Source: Brevipalpus yothersi
Lineage: Eukaryota; Arthropoda; Arachnida; Trombidiformes; Tenuipalpidae
NCBI GenBank assembly: GCA_003956705.1
Contig: QZCP01000601.1
Coordinates: 12,395 to 76,394, forward strand
Direction: 5' to 3'
DNA length: 64,000 bases
Shown piece by piece: positions 28,151 to 41,000 of this stretch. Position 1 is the first letter of the stretch. Each line of letters opens with the position of its first letter. The position numbers were made by a program, and so were the translations under genes. Under the pieces are notes generated by a model. That model made no database searches. It was given only the letters and a program-made list of their open reading frames with translations, and was not told where the DNA came from.

Positions 28151-30185
28151 GATCGCTTGAGCATCAGAGCATAGAAGCGAATAGATGTCATCAACATTTT
28201 CCACAGCACCCAGCATCAACTTTTGCACCTCATCACAGCCATTTTCATCATCCTGTGAATTGCTTTGAGAGCAATCAAAAGCCATACTGATGTGTGTGTA
28301 TGTGTATGTGAATGAAAAGAATTCGGTCGAGAAGAAGAATATCTGGCCCTTAAATTTCCGGAATATTTGGAATACTCATCGGGATCTAACTTTTCATTGT
28401 GAATTTATGATTGAAAAGAGTAGCACAATCCACAATTCAATTTCATTAGTTAACTGATTATTCTTTTGACCACCCTTTTACCACTCATCACAATTGAAAA
28501 TTTTCAAATATCTCATTCAATGAAAGATGAGAAGACAATTGATCCATATCGCTGGCCACCGTCATCTCTAGGTGTATGGTAAACTAGCATCCAACATTTG
28601 ATTGAACCACTCTGAGTAACTGGATTTGATAGCAAATAAATCCATTTGCTGCTATTTCCTTTCATCAGGTAAAATGAGAGATGAGCCTCGTAATGTTTAT
28701 CGTTCAAACTTGATTCGGAAACATCAATACAGCATTTCAGTTATCGTAAAATAATTCAGTAAGCATTTAAGTATCTGAAAGGGAATCCTCTTCATCTTCA
28801 TCCGATGCAGAAGACAATGTGTCCAGTGAGCATATGATGATCGTTTGTACAAAAATCAATGAGTGTGTATGTGGATGTGTATGTGTGTAAGACGAAAATT
28901 AGATAAGATGAATTGTGAGTGGAAATAAAATCGGAAGAAGAGGATGTGTATCTTATGACAAGTTTGCAATAAAGTGAATTTGCTAAGATATCCAACCAAA
29001 GGAAGAATCGTTGAATGAGAAAAATGAATCAAGTCACGAGTATTCTAATGATGCTCATCCAATGTAGTGTGTCAAAAGATATTTGTAATGAATAATATGC
29101 CTTCCCTGTCTCTCTCTCTTTGCCAATGGCTAGTGAGATGGAGAGAATCTCATTGGGACCAACTTGTGATTCCCTGGATGATTTGCAGAGAAAGAGAAAG
29201 AGTGAATCATTTCGGAAGAAGAGACACTGACTAAGTGAAGAGAGCAAGAAGGCAAGTGAACATATATGAACATCGATTGTGGTCAACTCATTCATGGTAA
29301 TGATCATGACAACTGACCTACACTGTATGTGTGTATGTGTATGTCCAATGTACGATTTGAGGCATGATAAACGATTATCCGGGACTATGAATGAGAGAGA
29401 GAGAGAGAGAGAGTGATAAAGAAATAGAAAGAAAGAGTCCTTCTGGTTGATAGCATAAAAATTTGGTCTCAAATCATCCGGAAACAGGAACATCTCTGTT
29501 GCCATGTATTCTTGGTGTGGTGTTGATCATTTTGCTCTACACTCTGACACAATTTGGGTATCCTCATGTAACCAGTTAATATAAGTTGGCTCATTATTTT
29601 TTCAGATTCACCTTATTCCGTCTATCCTCAATCAAATATCCGTATGTCTTCATGTGTCCACTTGTGCCAGGATAGATGGATGAATGTAATCCGATAATGT
29701 GATATATACATACATTCTCAGGTTTCATTATCTTCTCTTCTCTTCTCCTCTCTCTCTCTCTCTTTCGCTTTCTCAACCTTATCACCCTTAAGATGTAGGT
29801 TACAGGTTATGACCTCACACGAGCTATACACACCATTCTACAGGCTTTTTTCTGGCGGGCTTTCAACATGTTGCTGCTACTGCTGCAGGAAGATGAAAGA
29901 AATATTCTTCTTCTCAAGATTTTGCATTTCCCTGAAGAATATTTGATATGAGAGGAAGTGGAAGGGGAGAAAGAGAGAAAGATCATCCCTCTTTTTTATC
30001 CTTTCCATTTTCCGATTGTATATCTGAGAATCGTGGCTACATGTTTCATGTATGGGGAATCCATTTGAAAAAGTAGATATGGAAAGGGAAGAGGAGGAGA
30101 AAAAAACCCAAGAAAAAAAGCTTTCATACTCAATGAGTTTGGATTACATTAGTCAAATATACCCGATATTATCGAGCTGTGAGTT

Positions 30186-30257
<72 letters not shown>

Positions 30258-33138
30258 ACAAAAGAGATGAAAAATCAATTCTGCCTCAAACTATTCCTGG
30301 TATCATGTCATCATGCCAATGTAAAAGCATCCAAGCGGACTCAACAAGAAAATAAGTCTCACAAGCTGTATGTATCTCTCTCATCCACTTTGGAAAAGAG
30401 TGTAGAATATATGAAAAGATAACCGGAAGTATACCGAAATGTTATGCCATTGGAATAATAATAACAACAACAACAACACCCAGCCAGCCTTCTATTCATT
30501 GTTAGTCTATCATTTAGGAAAAGAGGAAGAAAGTTAGATTGTTGCGTAGACAAAACTATCATCATTGTTCTTATGTGAGAGAAGTCTAGAATGAACAAAA
30601 ATACAAGATGATGAAGAAAAAGAAGAAGAATCAAGAAGATTCTGACACCAACAGTAAAGTGCATGTAGAATGGCGAAAGTCCTGAAAACTAGCTATTCCA
30701 CTACAAAACCAGTGAATATGGTATATAAATATATTTCTTTTGTCAAATAATGTATTACAAATAGGGAAGATCAAAATATGAGTTCTCAAGTGATCTTTTT
30801 CATCTATTTTGCCTTTCAAGATCACTTTTATAAAATATCAAGAATCTAAAGCCCCGATCGTTTTCTCTCTTTTTGTAAAGATATATCCTGATCGATTGGC
30901 TTGTCAACTTTTATATGTAAGATTTTGGGTATAGTTGGAAAACATTCAGTATGATCGTTCAAGTAGAATGTTGATATATTTCCAGCAATATACAGCAAAT
31001 ATTAGGGTCAAAAAGTTGATCTTGCTCCATGTTCAAGTGTTCTCTTCCCATAGAATATACTTTTCATACAATTCGAAAAAAAGTTTAAGTGTAATACTTA
31101 TTTTCAAATAATGAAAAAAAAAATTTCCAAAAAACTTTTCCTCTTACTCTTTCTTTCCATATACTTATCCATACAATGCTGTTGAACACGATGAAACAAA
31201 TACAAATAAAGACTAGTTTGTGTCAGCGTAAAAGAAGTAAAGTCTTTATTTATCACCGAAAGCAAATCATTGACAGATAGATTTTTTGTCAAGATTTGAG
31301 AATAAGAATCAGTATCGTCCAATCAAATTGTGCTTCTTCATACTTTTTTTCTTCCTTCTATTAGATGAGAACCAGTTTTACATCGTCAAGTGACAAGTAA
31401 TCTTCATTGATTGGTTTCACGTCTTCTTGAAGGGTATTCTCAACAGTTAGAGAGAGAGAGAATACACGGAACCCAAGGAATACACATCGTGAACAAAGTC
31501 AAGTGTATTCTTCTTCAGAATACAGCATGGTGAGCTGATTTCGATGAGCTCTTTGTGACTGATACTATGGAATACTATTGCCGTAAACTAAGCTGCTTGG
31601 ATGCTGAATAGTGAGAGTAGCAGTAGAAGTAGTCGTTAGAATAGATACAAGTAAGCAAAATACTAGGGTTAGAATGGATATATAAAAGTGATTGCATCTA
31701 CTTCTAAATGTTCATCCAGAGAAAGAGAAAAAAGAAGGCTTGCAAAGTATAGTAAAAGTGGTAGTAAAAGATGATGAACAGAGGAAGGGAGAAAGAAAGA
31801 GAGAGAAAGAGGTAACTTTGTTTGTCCTACACAAGGTAACAGTGCCAATTGACTATTCAATTTCAGTAAAAACATGGTGAAGTAGGTATTCAAGGGAAAA
31901 CAGTAAAATTTAGGGTAATAAGCTTGATTGTGGAACACTTCTATATTGATCGATTGCTGCTTAGCTTGAATGCCTATGTTTGTGCATGAGAGGCATTGTT
32001 TTTATGAGCATCTCTTGGAACATCTACGATTCGAGAATATTATCATCATGAGAGAGTGGAACAAGATATATACAGACAAAAATTTGGAGGAAATTCTATT
32101 GAACAGAGTTGCAATCATGAGAAGTAGCTGGTGATTAGAGGTGTAACAGGATCAAGATCATTCCATGTCTATGAAGAATCGAACCTTATTCATATCATGA
32201 ATATGTACATGTGGAACTGAAAGAGGTAAAATGGTCTACTATCGAGCAAATGATTCACCAAGATATTCATCTAACGCCAACACTTTCTCTTTCACAGCGT
32301 AATTGTATGTGAGTGTGTAAAACTGATGAACTAGCCAATTTGTCAATCACATTGTAATTGTAAGAATATATAAAGGAAAATAGCAATAAGGATTTGCTGA
32401 TAATACTTTTGCAAAGGATCCTCTTCTTTAAGAGGATCAGGTTTTATTTTGCCCGAAAAGAGTCAAGCTGTGGAAGTTTGTTGGGAAAAGAGGCTGATCT
32501 CGAAAGGCAAATATAAGGGCACCCAAGAAAACTTATTCTATCTATCCTCTTCCTCCCTAGACCCATAATAATATCGATGCTTGACTCGATGATAAGTTAC
32601 CATTTTCTCTCTGTACTCTATGGCTATCATATTACGACTTGGATCGACCGACACACACACACACACACACATACATACATATATAAACTTGGCAAAGTGG
32701 AAGGCAATACAAGGAAGAAGGAAGACAGTGGTGCTATAAGAATAATTTCAGGGTGATTGGGCTCTATTATCATGAAACGATCATTCAGTTATGCTAATGT
32801 ATGTGTGAGAATCTGGATATACGACGGCTCATCACTTGTCTTTCATCAGCAAGTTTGATGGCGACAGTCTTTACTAAGATCATTTCCCGAGTAAATACAT
32901 AGACTCACACAGAGACAGACAATGAGCTGCATGAATATCTTTTCCACAGCTTTTTCTTCTTCATTCTCTTTACTCTCTACATGATTATCGTCAAGACGAT
33001 TAACGATGATTTTGTTCCACTGCTTTTTCTATTCTCTTACTAGTTAACTTTCCCTAACTAACTGAATAAGATGTTATACACACATAGTCAGAAGGAGCAT
33101 TGGGTCAATCAAGAAATGAAAACTTTTTCCAAATAGAT

Positions 33139-33188
<50 letters not shown>

Positions 33189-33516
33189 GAATGGTCACAT
33201 TTTTTGTTCCTCTCTTCTCCTATGAGAATACTGAGATTGTTGGGCTATCTATTAATAGAATTTAAGTGACATGGATGAAGATCGATTGAATCATGAGGCG
33301 AACTGGAGTTCATGGTAAGAGTAGCAGAATATTGCTTTTGCAACATTAGTTTGCAATACTTTTTTTGCTTCCTGCATCGCTCCACCGTGTATACTTCGCT
33401 CAGACACCGGATCATGATTCCTCAATACACACACATACATAGATTCTTATTCCCATTCATAGATACTGGAGGATTTTAAGTATTGCATCTCATCTCTTTC
33501 TACATCTGCTTCCTTT

Positions 33517-33597
<81 letters not shown>

Positions 33598-35312
33598 AAT
33601 TTTGACTAGCTCAATTCAGCTGTGGATAAACTTTGGCTAGCAAACGATGCTGGCGGTGATCTCTGAGGCTGTCTTTGATTGTGAAGGCAAAGAATATATT
33701 TGCAAAATCCGTCTACGGAAGATGCTGGAGAAAGATGTAGAGCATCTCTTCAAGTCATAGATTCATCTATTTCCCGTATCATGTTTTCTCTCTCTCTCTT
33801 TCTCTTTCTCTTTTCTTCTCTCTTTCGCTTCATCTCACCTCCACTCGAGATCAATTTCAAGCTGACTATTGGAGAGAAAAAATGTTGCCCCCAGAATATT
33901 TGCGATGCACCATACGTTCCACCAACGTTCGGGGCCCTACAATATGGGCTCTTGAGCCCGGATCACAAATTACATCTGATCATGATTCATGTGCAATTTC
34001 GAAAAGGAAAAGATCTTGTTGAATGTGAATGAAAAAAAAAGAAATAGTATTGGTTATAGCAATGGAAGCAGTGGCAGAGAAAGTGATAAAAGCTAGGCAA
34101 TCAAAAACGATTACATACATGAAAATAAGGTAAAGTTTTGGACACACAAATCATTGGGAACCATTTCCATTGGAATGGATTTTTTTTCTTCTTCTTCCTT
34201 TCTCATGTTGCAACCGATACCTTTTTTCACCAGGTACAGGTACATTATGTGTACAAGATTTTATGTATCCTAGTCGACGAATGGCATATACATTTACAGC
34301 CAAATGCATTGGTGACTCTGCTCAAATTGGAACGGATGGAATCCTCAATTCATCAGGTGAATGAGATTCAATATCGATCCCAATAATAATACAAAAAGAA
34401 AGAGAGAGAGAGAGAACACACACGATAAAGAGAATAACATGATGATGATGGCTGGAATTCATCTCACCATAGGGATTGTAGACGGTGAAGAAGAAGAGAA
34501 GAGAATGGCATAGAAGTGAGATAGAGAGAGCCAATGAGGCCATGATGATGACACAATTGGAAATATTTCCCAAAGAATACACATGGAAACGGCAGAATAG
34601 TCAGAGAGAGAAATAGAGAGAGAGTCTATCATGTTGAAGTAAATAATAATAATACTGATGATAATAATAGAGGTAGAAAATCGTCCACTCACTCTCTCAG
34701 GCTGGAGGAGGAGGCTTTTTGCGAGCTGAAGAGAAGAGAAGTGTTCAGAATAGATAGATGTACAGAATATATATATGTATGTAAGTGTATAAATATGATG
34801 TAATCAAAATATTTTTGCTCATATATACTTACATGGCCCAAATTTGATTGTTTACCATGTTCTTGTTTAATGATTGGAATGTGTGATGAAAATTGTTGAG
34901 CCAGTACTGATCTGCTTCGGGTGACCGAGCGAGCCAATCGGGCAAATTTGCTTAAACCTTTATTTGTTTCATCTTCAATAGGCTGTTTTAGTGCAGTTAT
35001 ATCTCGAAATGTGAGCAAAAATAGAACAACCATATCTTTCTCATTCTTTATGGGTGCTATATGAAGCAATAACCATAGAGGGCTGCCTGTGAAGATACAG
35101 ATACAGATGTAAAGTGAGAGAGAGGATGGAAGATGAAGAGAGACAGAGAATAGATATTGTAACGAAAAAAATTCCACAAGAAATACAAGTCAAAATAGTG
35201 TAAAAATTCAGCCAGCGGAGATAAGTTCGTTAGTTCTTGGAGCACGAAGCATCAGTAGGCATGAATGAAGACAAAATTCATGGCAAATTCTAATTGGGAT
35301 GCATGGAGGATT

Positions 35313-35370
<58 letters not shown>

Positions 35371-35884
35371 TGAATTTGCTGGCAAATCATTAGAATAAAC
35401 TGGTATATCTGTAAAAAAAGTTGACATGCATAATTCACTTAATGAGAATTCAACTTTCAAAAGCTCCACATCACAATGTTCTCTCTTATTTCTCTCCATG
35501 AAGCTTTACTGCATCTTCATCTTCATCTTTTCAGTGTAACAGTACCATGTACACACACATACGCATCTTTCATCTGGCATCACTTTTGGCCTGTTCTGGG
35601 TGAATTTCTTCATCTACTACAATCGTTTCAGGCAACATGAGAAGAGAAAAGAGAGAAAAGAATACTGATGATGATAAAGACTTCACTCTTATGTGGAGTC
35701 AGTGAAAAATTTTGCCAAAAGAAGAATGAATTTCATGGCCTCATTTGATGAGCTCTCAACTTTTTTTTTTACTCTTCTATTCCATCCTCATATTCCTTAT
35801 TCTTCTTTTTTTCAAATATTTCACAGCTGATCGCAAATTTAGAGCTCCTGTAGGGCATCTGAATAGCTTCCTCCAACTTTCTAT

Positions 35885-35957
<73 letters not shown>

Positions 35958-36160
35958 CACACACACAGTATGAATGCAAACTCAACTAAACTCAACTCAA
36001 TTCNNNNNNNNNNNNNNNNNNNNNNNNNNNNNNNNNNNNNNNNNNNNNNNNNNNNNNNNNNNNNNNNNNNNNNNNNNNNNNNNNNNNNNNNNNNNNNNNN
36101 NNNNNNNNNNNNNNNNNNNNNNNNNNNNNNNNNNNNNNNNNNNNNNNNNNNNNNNNNNNN

Positions 36161-36244
<84 letters not shown>

Positions 36245-37462
36245 CACACACACAGTATGAATGCAAACTCAACTAAACTCAACTCAATTCTTCCCTTCGG
36301 TGTCATGTAGCTGATGCTGGATACATGTATGATTGAGTGTAGACAATTTAACGGTTTCTTAAGGAGAGAGAATCTTCTTTTACTACAAAAGGAATTGAAT
36401 AATGGCCCAGACACTCTTTATAGACGATCAGATATGTTATATGTGTTGTACACCAGTAAATGAATATTTGCAAGCATTATGGAAAAGCAAGAGCCCAGGA
36501 GTGGATCATTTTATTCTTCTTCTCTTTTATCCCTAAACTCTTTACATCTCTCTCTCTCTCTCTCTTCATTCACAGAAAATGGCAAGTCAAAAAGTATGAT
36601 GAAAACTTTCCCAGCGACAAGACCATCATCATTGAATGCATGTTAACATGTGATTTGCATAAGTTGAACATTTTAATGGCAAATTTATGCTATTTATTAT
36701 CAAACTTTTTTTTTCTATCCAACTTTTATCACTTACTGTATGCAATTTTTGCAAAATCTAAGCATAACATGGACAATCTTCCGGTCTATGACTTTCTTTT
36801 CCTAGCAATAGAATTTCACTTGATTTTCTTTTTCATTACGTAACGTGAAGATTCCACTTTCTTGAATCCTTCTAGTATATTATTGTCAGTTTATGGTGAA
36901 TTTCTATGGTATATTCTACTCTCTTTGAAAATTCACATACTTTGGAATTTCCAAAATGACGATGATGAGTATACACGTGCATCACTACTGTGAAATAGAA
37001 ATTATTCTTCGTATTGTCACTAAAGATTTGATTGTATGCCTTGATTTGGATGATAGTTATTCAGAACAAGAGCAATTCAATTGCGAATAGATTGCAACAC
37101 ACAAATACAGATAGAAACAATTGTGAATCTAACCAATTCTACGTTCAAGGCTCACTTCACTCTATCTGGATTGAGCATTTATTCAACAAAGCTGTTTGCT
37201 TCCTTTTTCCTCAATAGTCAGTATAATTAGTTAATAAAATAGAACGACTGATTTGATGAGTATTCTTCATTCAATAGAGCGAAAGCAACTAGAGAATAAG
37301 AGAGAAAGAAGATGAAGTACAAGTATGAAGCATCCATTTGGATACAATCCTAGTGAATTAAGCTGTATATATACAGCTTTATTCTTCACCATCAAGTGTT
37401 CCTCACTGATTGCCTATTGCTATTTGTTGACTCTACCATCCATGGGTCTGAATGAATGAAAT

Positions 37463-37493
<31 letters not shown>

Positions 37494-37970
37494 CAATGGA
37501 AGTTCATGCAGCCCATATACACACGAAAAGAATAGTCTTAGTAGGATGCTGGGAAACTAGAACTAGTTAAAAAAATAAATAGATGATAAAAAGAATATGC
37601 ATATAAAAATGTATGATATATAATCACTTACGACTCTTTTTGTATAGGAGAATTTCAAATTGTTCCATACTGTGGCTATCCAATGCACTTTCCACCTTGA
37701 TGATGGTTGCCTTGTCTGTCATCTCACCATACATGAATGTGCATCGGCAACTTTTTTGCATAACTTCCGCCCTATTGTAGCCGGAAATTCGACAAAAAGT
37801 TTCCGAACAGTACACGATTGGATATTCAACAATTTGAGCATTTGCGAGTAAAAAACTGCAATCAGCTAGAGAAAGAGAGAGAAAGAGAGAGTGGAAAATT
37901 TTCAGAGGAAAAGTGAAAAAAGTGTTATTAGAGAATGAGAGGAGAAAAAAGAAGATTGAAAGATGATGAG

Positions 37971-38008
<38 letters not shown>

Positions 38009-41000
38009 TGAAAAAAAGGAAAAAGATTATCGTTCACAATGATGATGATTCCAATGATGATAGAGGAAAAGGAAGACTAAAGTGACAATGAGATTAGTGT
38101 TCCTGTTTGAAAACAGGCATTATTCATCGTTTCTTGTCATCAACGAACTTTATAGTTTAAAGATCTGTTGAAGCGATCTAGATTCTGAGAAAATTTCTTA
38201 AGAACATGATGCCAGAGTAGTTGTAGTAGTTGTTGTGAAAAAAATGGAATACTTTTCTGCTTTAAATCTGTCTCAAACGATAGTTTAGATGGGAGAGAAG
38301 AATATATATTCATTTCCAACTTGAACAAGCATTCTTCTCGGAAGAACTTTTCGCTCTGGCACTTTTTTCTGGACGAGAGGTTCTCATCCTCTACTTTTCT
38401 CTAGTTTCGTCTTTTGGAGGAGGAAAAAATTGAGCTCCACAGGCGATCGAATGAAGAGAGAGAGATGAGATGAAAACCATAGATGATGACGATAAAGTGG
38501 AGAGGTGAAATGAAAAGGGGCATAGAATAGGTAATCCCCTGTAGAGTTAGAGGTGATACGATACATACTGGCAAAAAAGGGATGAGGAATAGGAATAGTT
38601 TGTGCAGTATGAAGTCAGCATCATAAGCCCGCTTATGATAGGATAATTGTAATCCTCTTTGGGTGTGAAAAGAGATGGAGAATACTTCTTTTTTTTGCTT
38701 CATACTAGGGAATACTGGACACAAAAAAATGTTTCTACTCACATTCCGAATAGAATTCACATGGGATTGAGATGAGAGACAGAAAGAAAAGATGAAGAGT
38801 CGTAGAAAGTGGAAGAGAGGACAAAAAAGAATAGAGTCTTTCTAAATTTGGACTCCAATGTAAAAATGAGAAAATGAGGATTCTAAGAGGAAGAGAGCAT
38901 CATTTTTATTCTTATTTTTTTCTCTTGTCCAGCTATTTGGTTGAGTGGCTATAAAAGAATATCATTTTCACATCTACACACACACACACACCAACAAAAT
39001 ATATAAAAACGCAATACAAGGGAGTATCATTCAATCAAGTTAATTGAAATGAGTGAAAAAATTTTTATGACTCTCATAGTCTCATGAGATGGAGGTTCAC
39101 CAAGTTATACGAGCTTTTTTTCATTTCTGAATGATGGAAGTTTTGTTTTTTTGCCAGTAAAACAGAATGAGCATCTGTGTGTGAATATATCATCTCAACC
39201 ATTAGCATTTGCTGTCTAAGGTCGTCTTACTTTTCTATTCATTTATAAACATATACACTCATGTGTAAGATCGCAAAATTTTATATGATGACAAAATTCG
39301 AATAATTCAGCGAATACAAAAAGTTTTCTTGTACAATTGAATAAACATGCTTGGAATTTTTCAACGCCAAACAGGAAAAGCTTTCCTTCGATAAGTCAAA
39401 AAAGTTTCACTTCGCATCTCAAAAACTATTCAAAACCATTAGATTGAAATTGAGTGTGAAAAGAGAAATCAATCACCATAAGTCGACGCTGAAAATTCAA
39501 TTGTGTTGAAGTATTTGTCAAGTAACATGCCACTACATGTCCAGTGTGTGAGTGGAAGAGAATGGATAACAAAAGTGGACAAACGAAAACTCAAGAATGT
39601 GAAAAAAATAGACGATAAGCTATATGGAAAGAGAAAAGAAGTGATCATATGGACAGGCAACAGCATCTTTCGATCAAGCAGAAAAAATGTTGAGAAAGTA
39701 AAGAAAGAAAGAGCGAGAGAGAGAGAGAGAGAGACAGAGTAATTTGCCAACAAAATCGTTGACCATTATCACATCATGACGGAAATTCGATCCATTCAAC
39801 ATGATGATCCACCGATTACCGCGGTGAGAGTGAGAGAGAGAAATCGTTTTGAGTTAAGGTCAACAACAACAAGATTTGTGAATTTGGTTCCCCTATAACT
39901 ACTCTTTCCTATGTCCAAATGATGTCATTATAGACGCCAGTCCTGTCAAGAGAGGAGAATCTATTTGAATACTCTAGGAAAATTCTCCCAGTAATGGTGA
40001 AATACATGGATTTGAATTGTTTATCGGAAAAGGAACGAGCAAAGCTGACAAGTGAGCAAGATTACCCAGAAAAGATGCGGAAAAAGTGAAAAAGAGTAAG
40101 ATGGAGAGTGGAAGCTGAGTAAGACTGAGAGAGAAGAAGCATCGAACAGAAAAAGTAGGAAAAATCATCCTTCTTCATCTTTGGTTGCATTTTCCTTTCT
40201 TGTTCTTTCTTTTCAAATTCTCAACGATCAAACTCCAGCTATTTGGTTGCATCAGAGTGACAAGTAGTTGTATGAAGCTTGTCAATGAAACTTTCTCTCT
40301 TTCTTTCTCTCTCTCTCTCTCGCTTCTACTTTATCCGAAATTGGTTGGCTTGGTGGTTCCATTATTGACATGCAAGATATTCACTTTTCCTGCCAGCATG
40401 GCTGACATCATAATTACACAGGAATAGCATTTCATTTCCCATGGTTCCATGGTGTTGACATGAAGAATACTGGTGAAACCAACAGAAACCGGTGCTAAGA
40501 AGAAATAAATAACCATAAAAGGAGAGAAAGAAAGGATGCTGAGAAATATTCGAGGCAAGAGAGAGAGAAACTAAGTAAGTGAAAGAGCAATGGCCCAAAG
40601 TTTACGAAAATTCTGGGCTTCTGGTCAACGAAAACGTCCATCAAACATCACTTTCCATTGGGTCTGATTGTAGTTGCAAACCTCACAAAACTGCATGTGA
40701 CGGCAAAACCTGGAATAAACTGACGTTCCATCTCACTCACAAAATTTGTTTCAGACATTCGCTGAGCCCATGGGAAATTAGAATGGTTATCCATTAGAAT
40801 GAATGAATGAATGGTGCCAAAATGAAAACACACTCACACATATGCATAAGATCGCTACATAAATTTGATTCAGAAAAATATTGAACGTTCATTCGAGAAA
40901 AATGTGTGTTGAATGAGAGAGATAGAAAGAGAAAAAGAAAGCAGAAACGTTAAAGTAGGAGTACTTCCAAAATAAATCTTATTCATTTAGAAAAGAATGT

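Larger units (their letters stand above)
21644..34832 (-). other. eag intron 3 (13.2 kb)
   Basis: Largest intron in the window. It carries at least seven long GA/CT tracts plus trinucleotide repeats. Coding-like fragments occur on the minus strand near 28145-28720 and on the plus strand near 34233-34360, without a complete gene model. Confidence 0.75.
35087..37631 (-). other. eag intron 2, containing an assembly gap
   Basis: 2.5-kb intron between the two PAS exons. It contains a GA tract, a run of N and CT repeats either side of the gap. No supported gene. Confidence 0.75.

Noticed and set aside
37632..37865. Assignment of the channel to Erg or Elk subfamilies
   Set aside because: The cap sequence, PAS core, C-linker and YNL motif all match Eag more closely than Erg or Elk.
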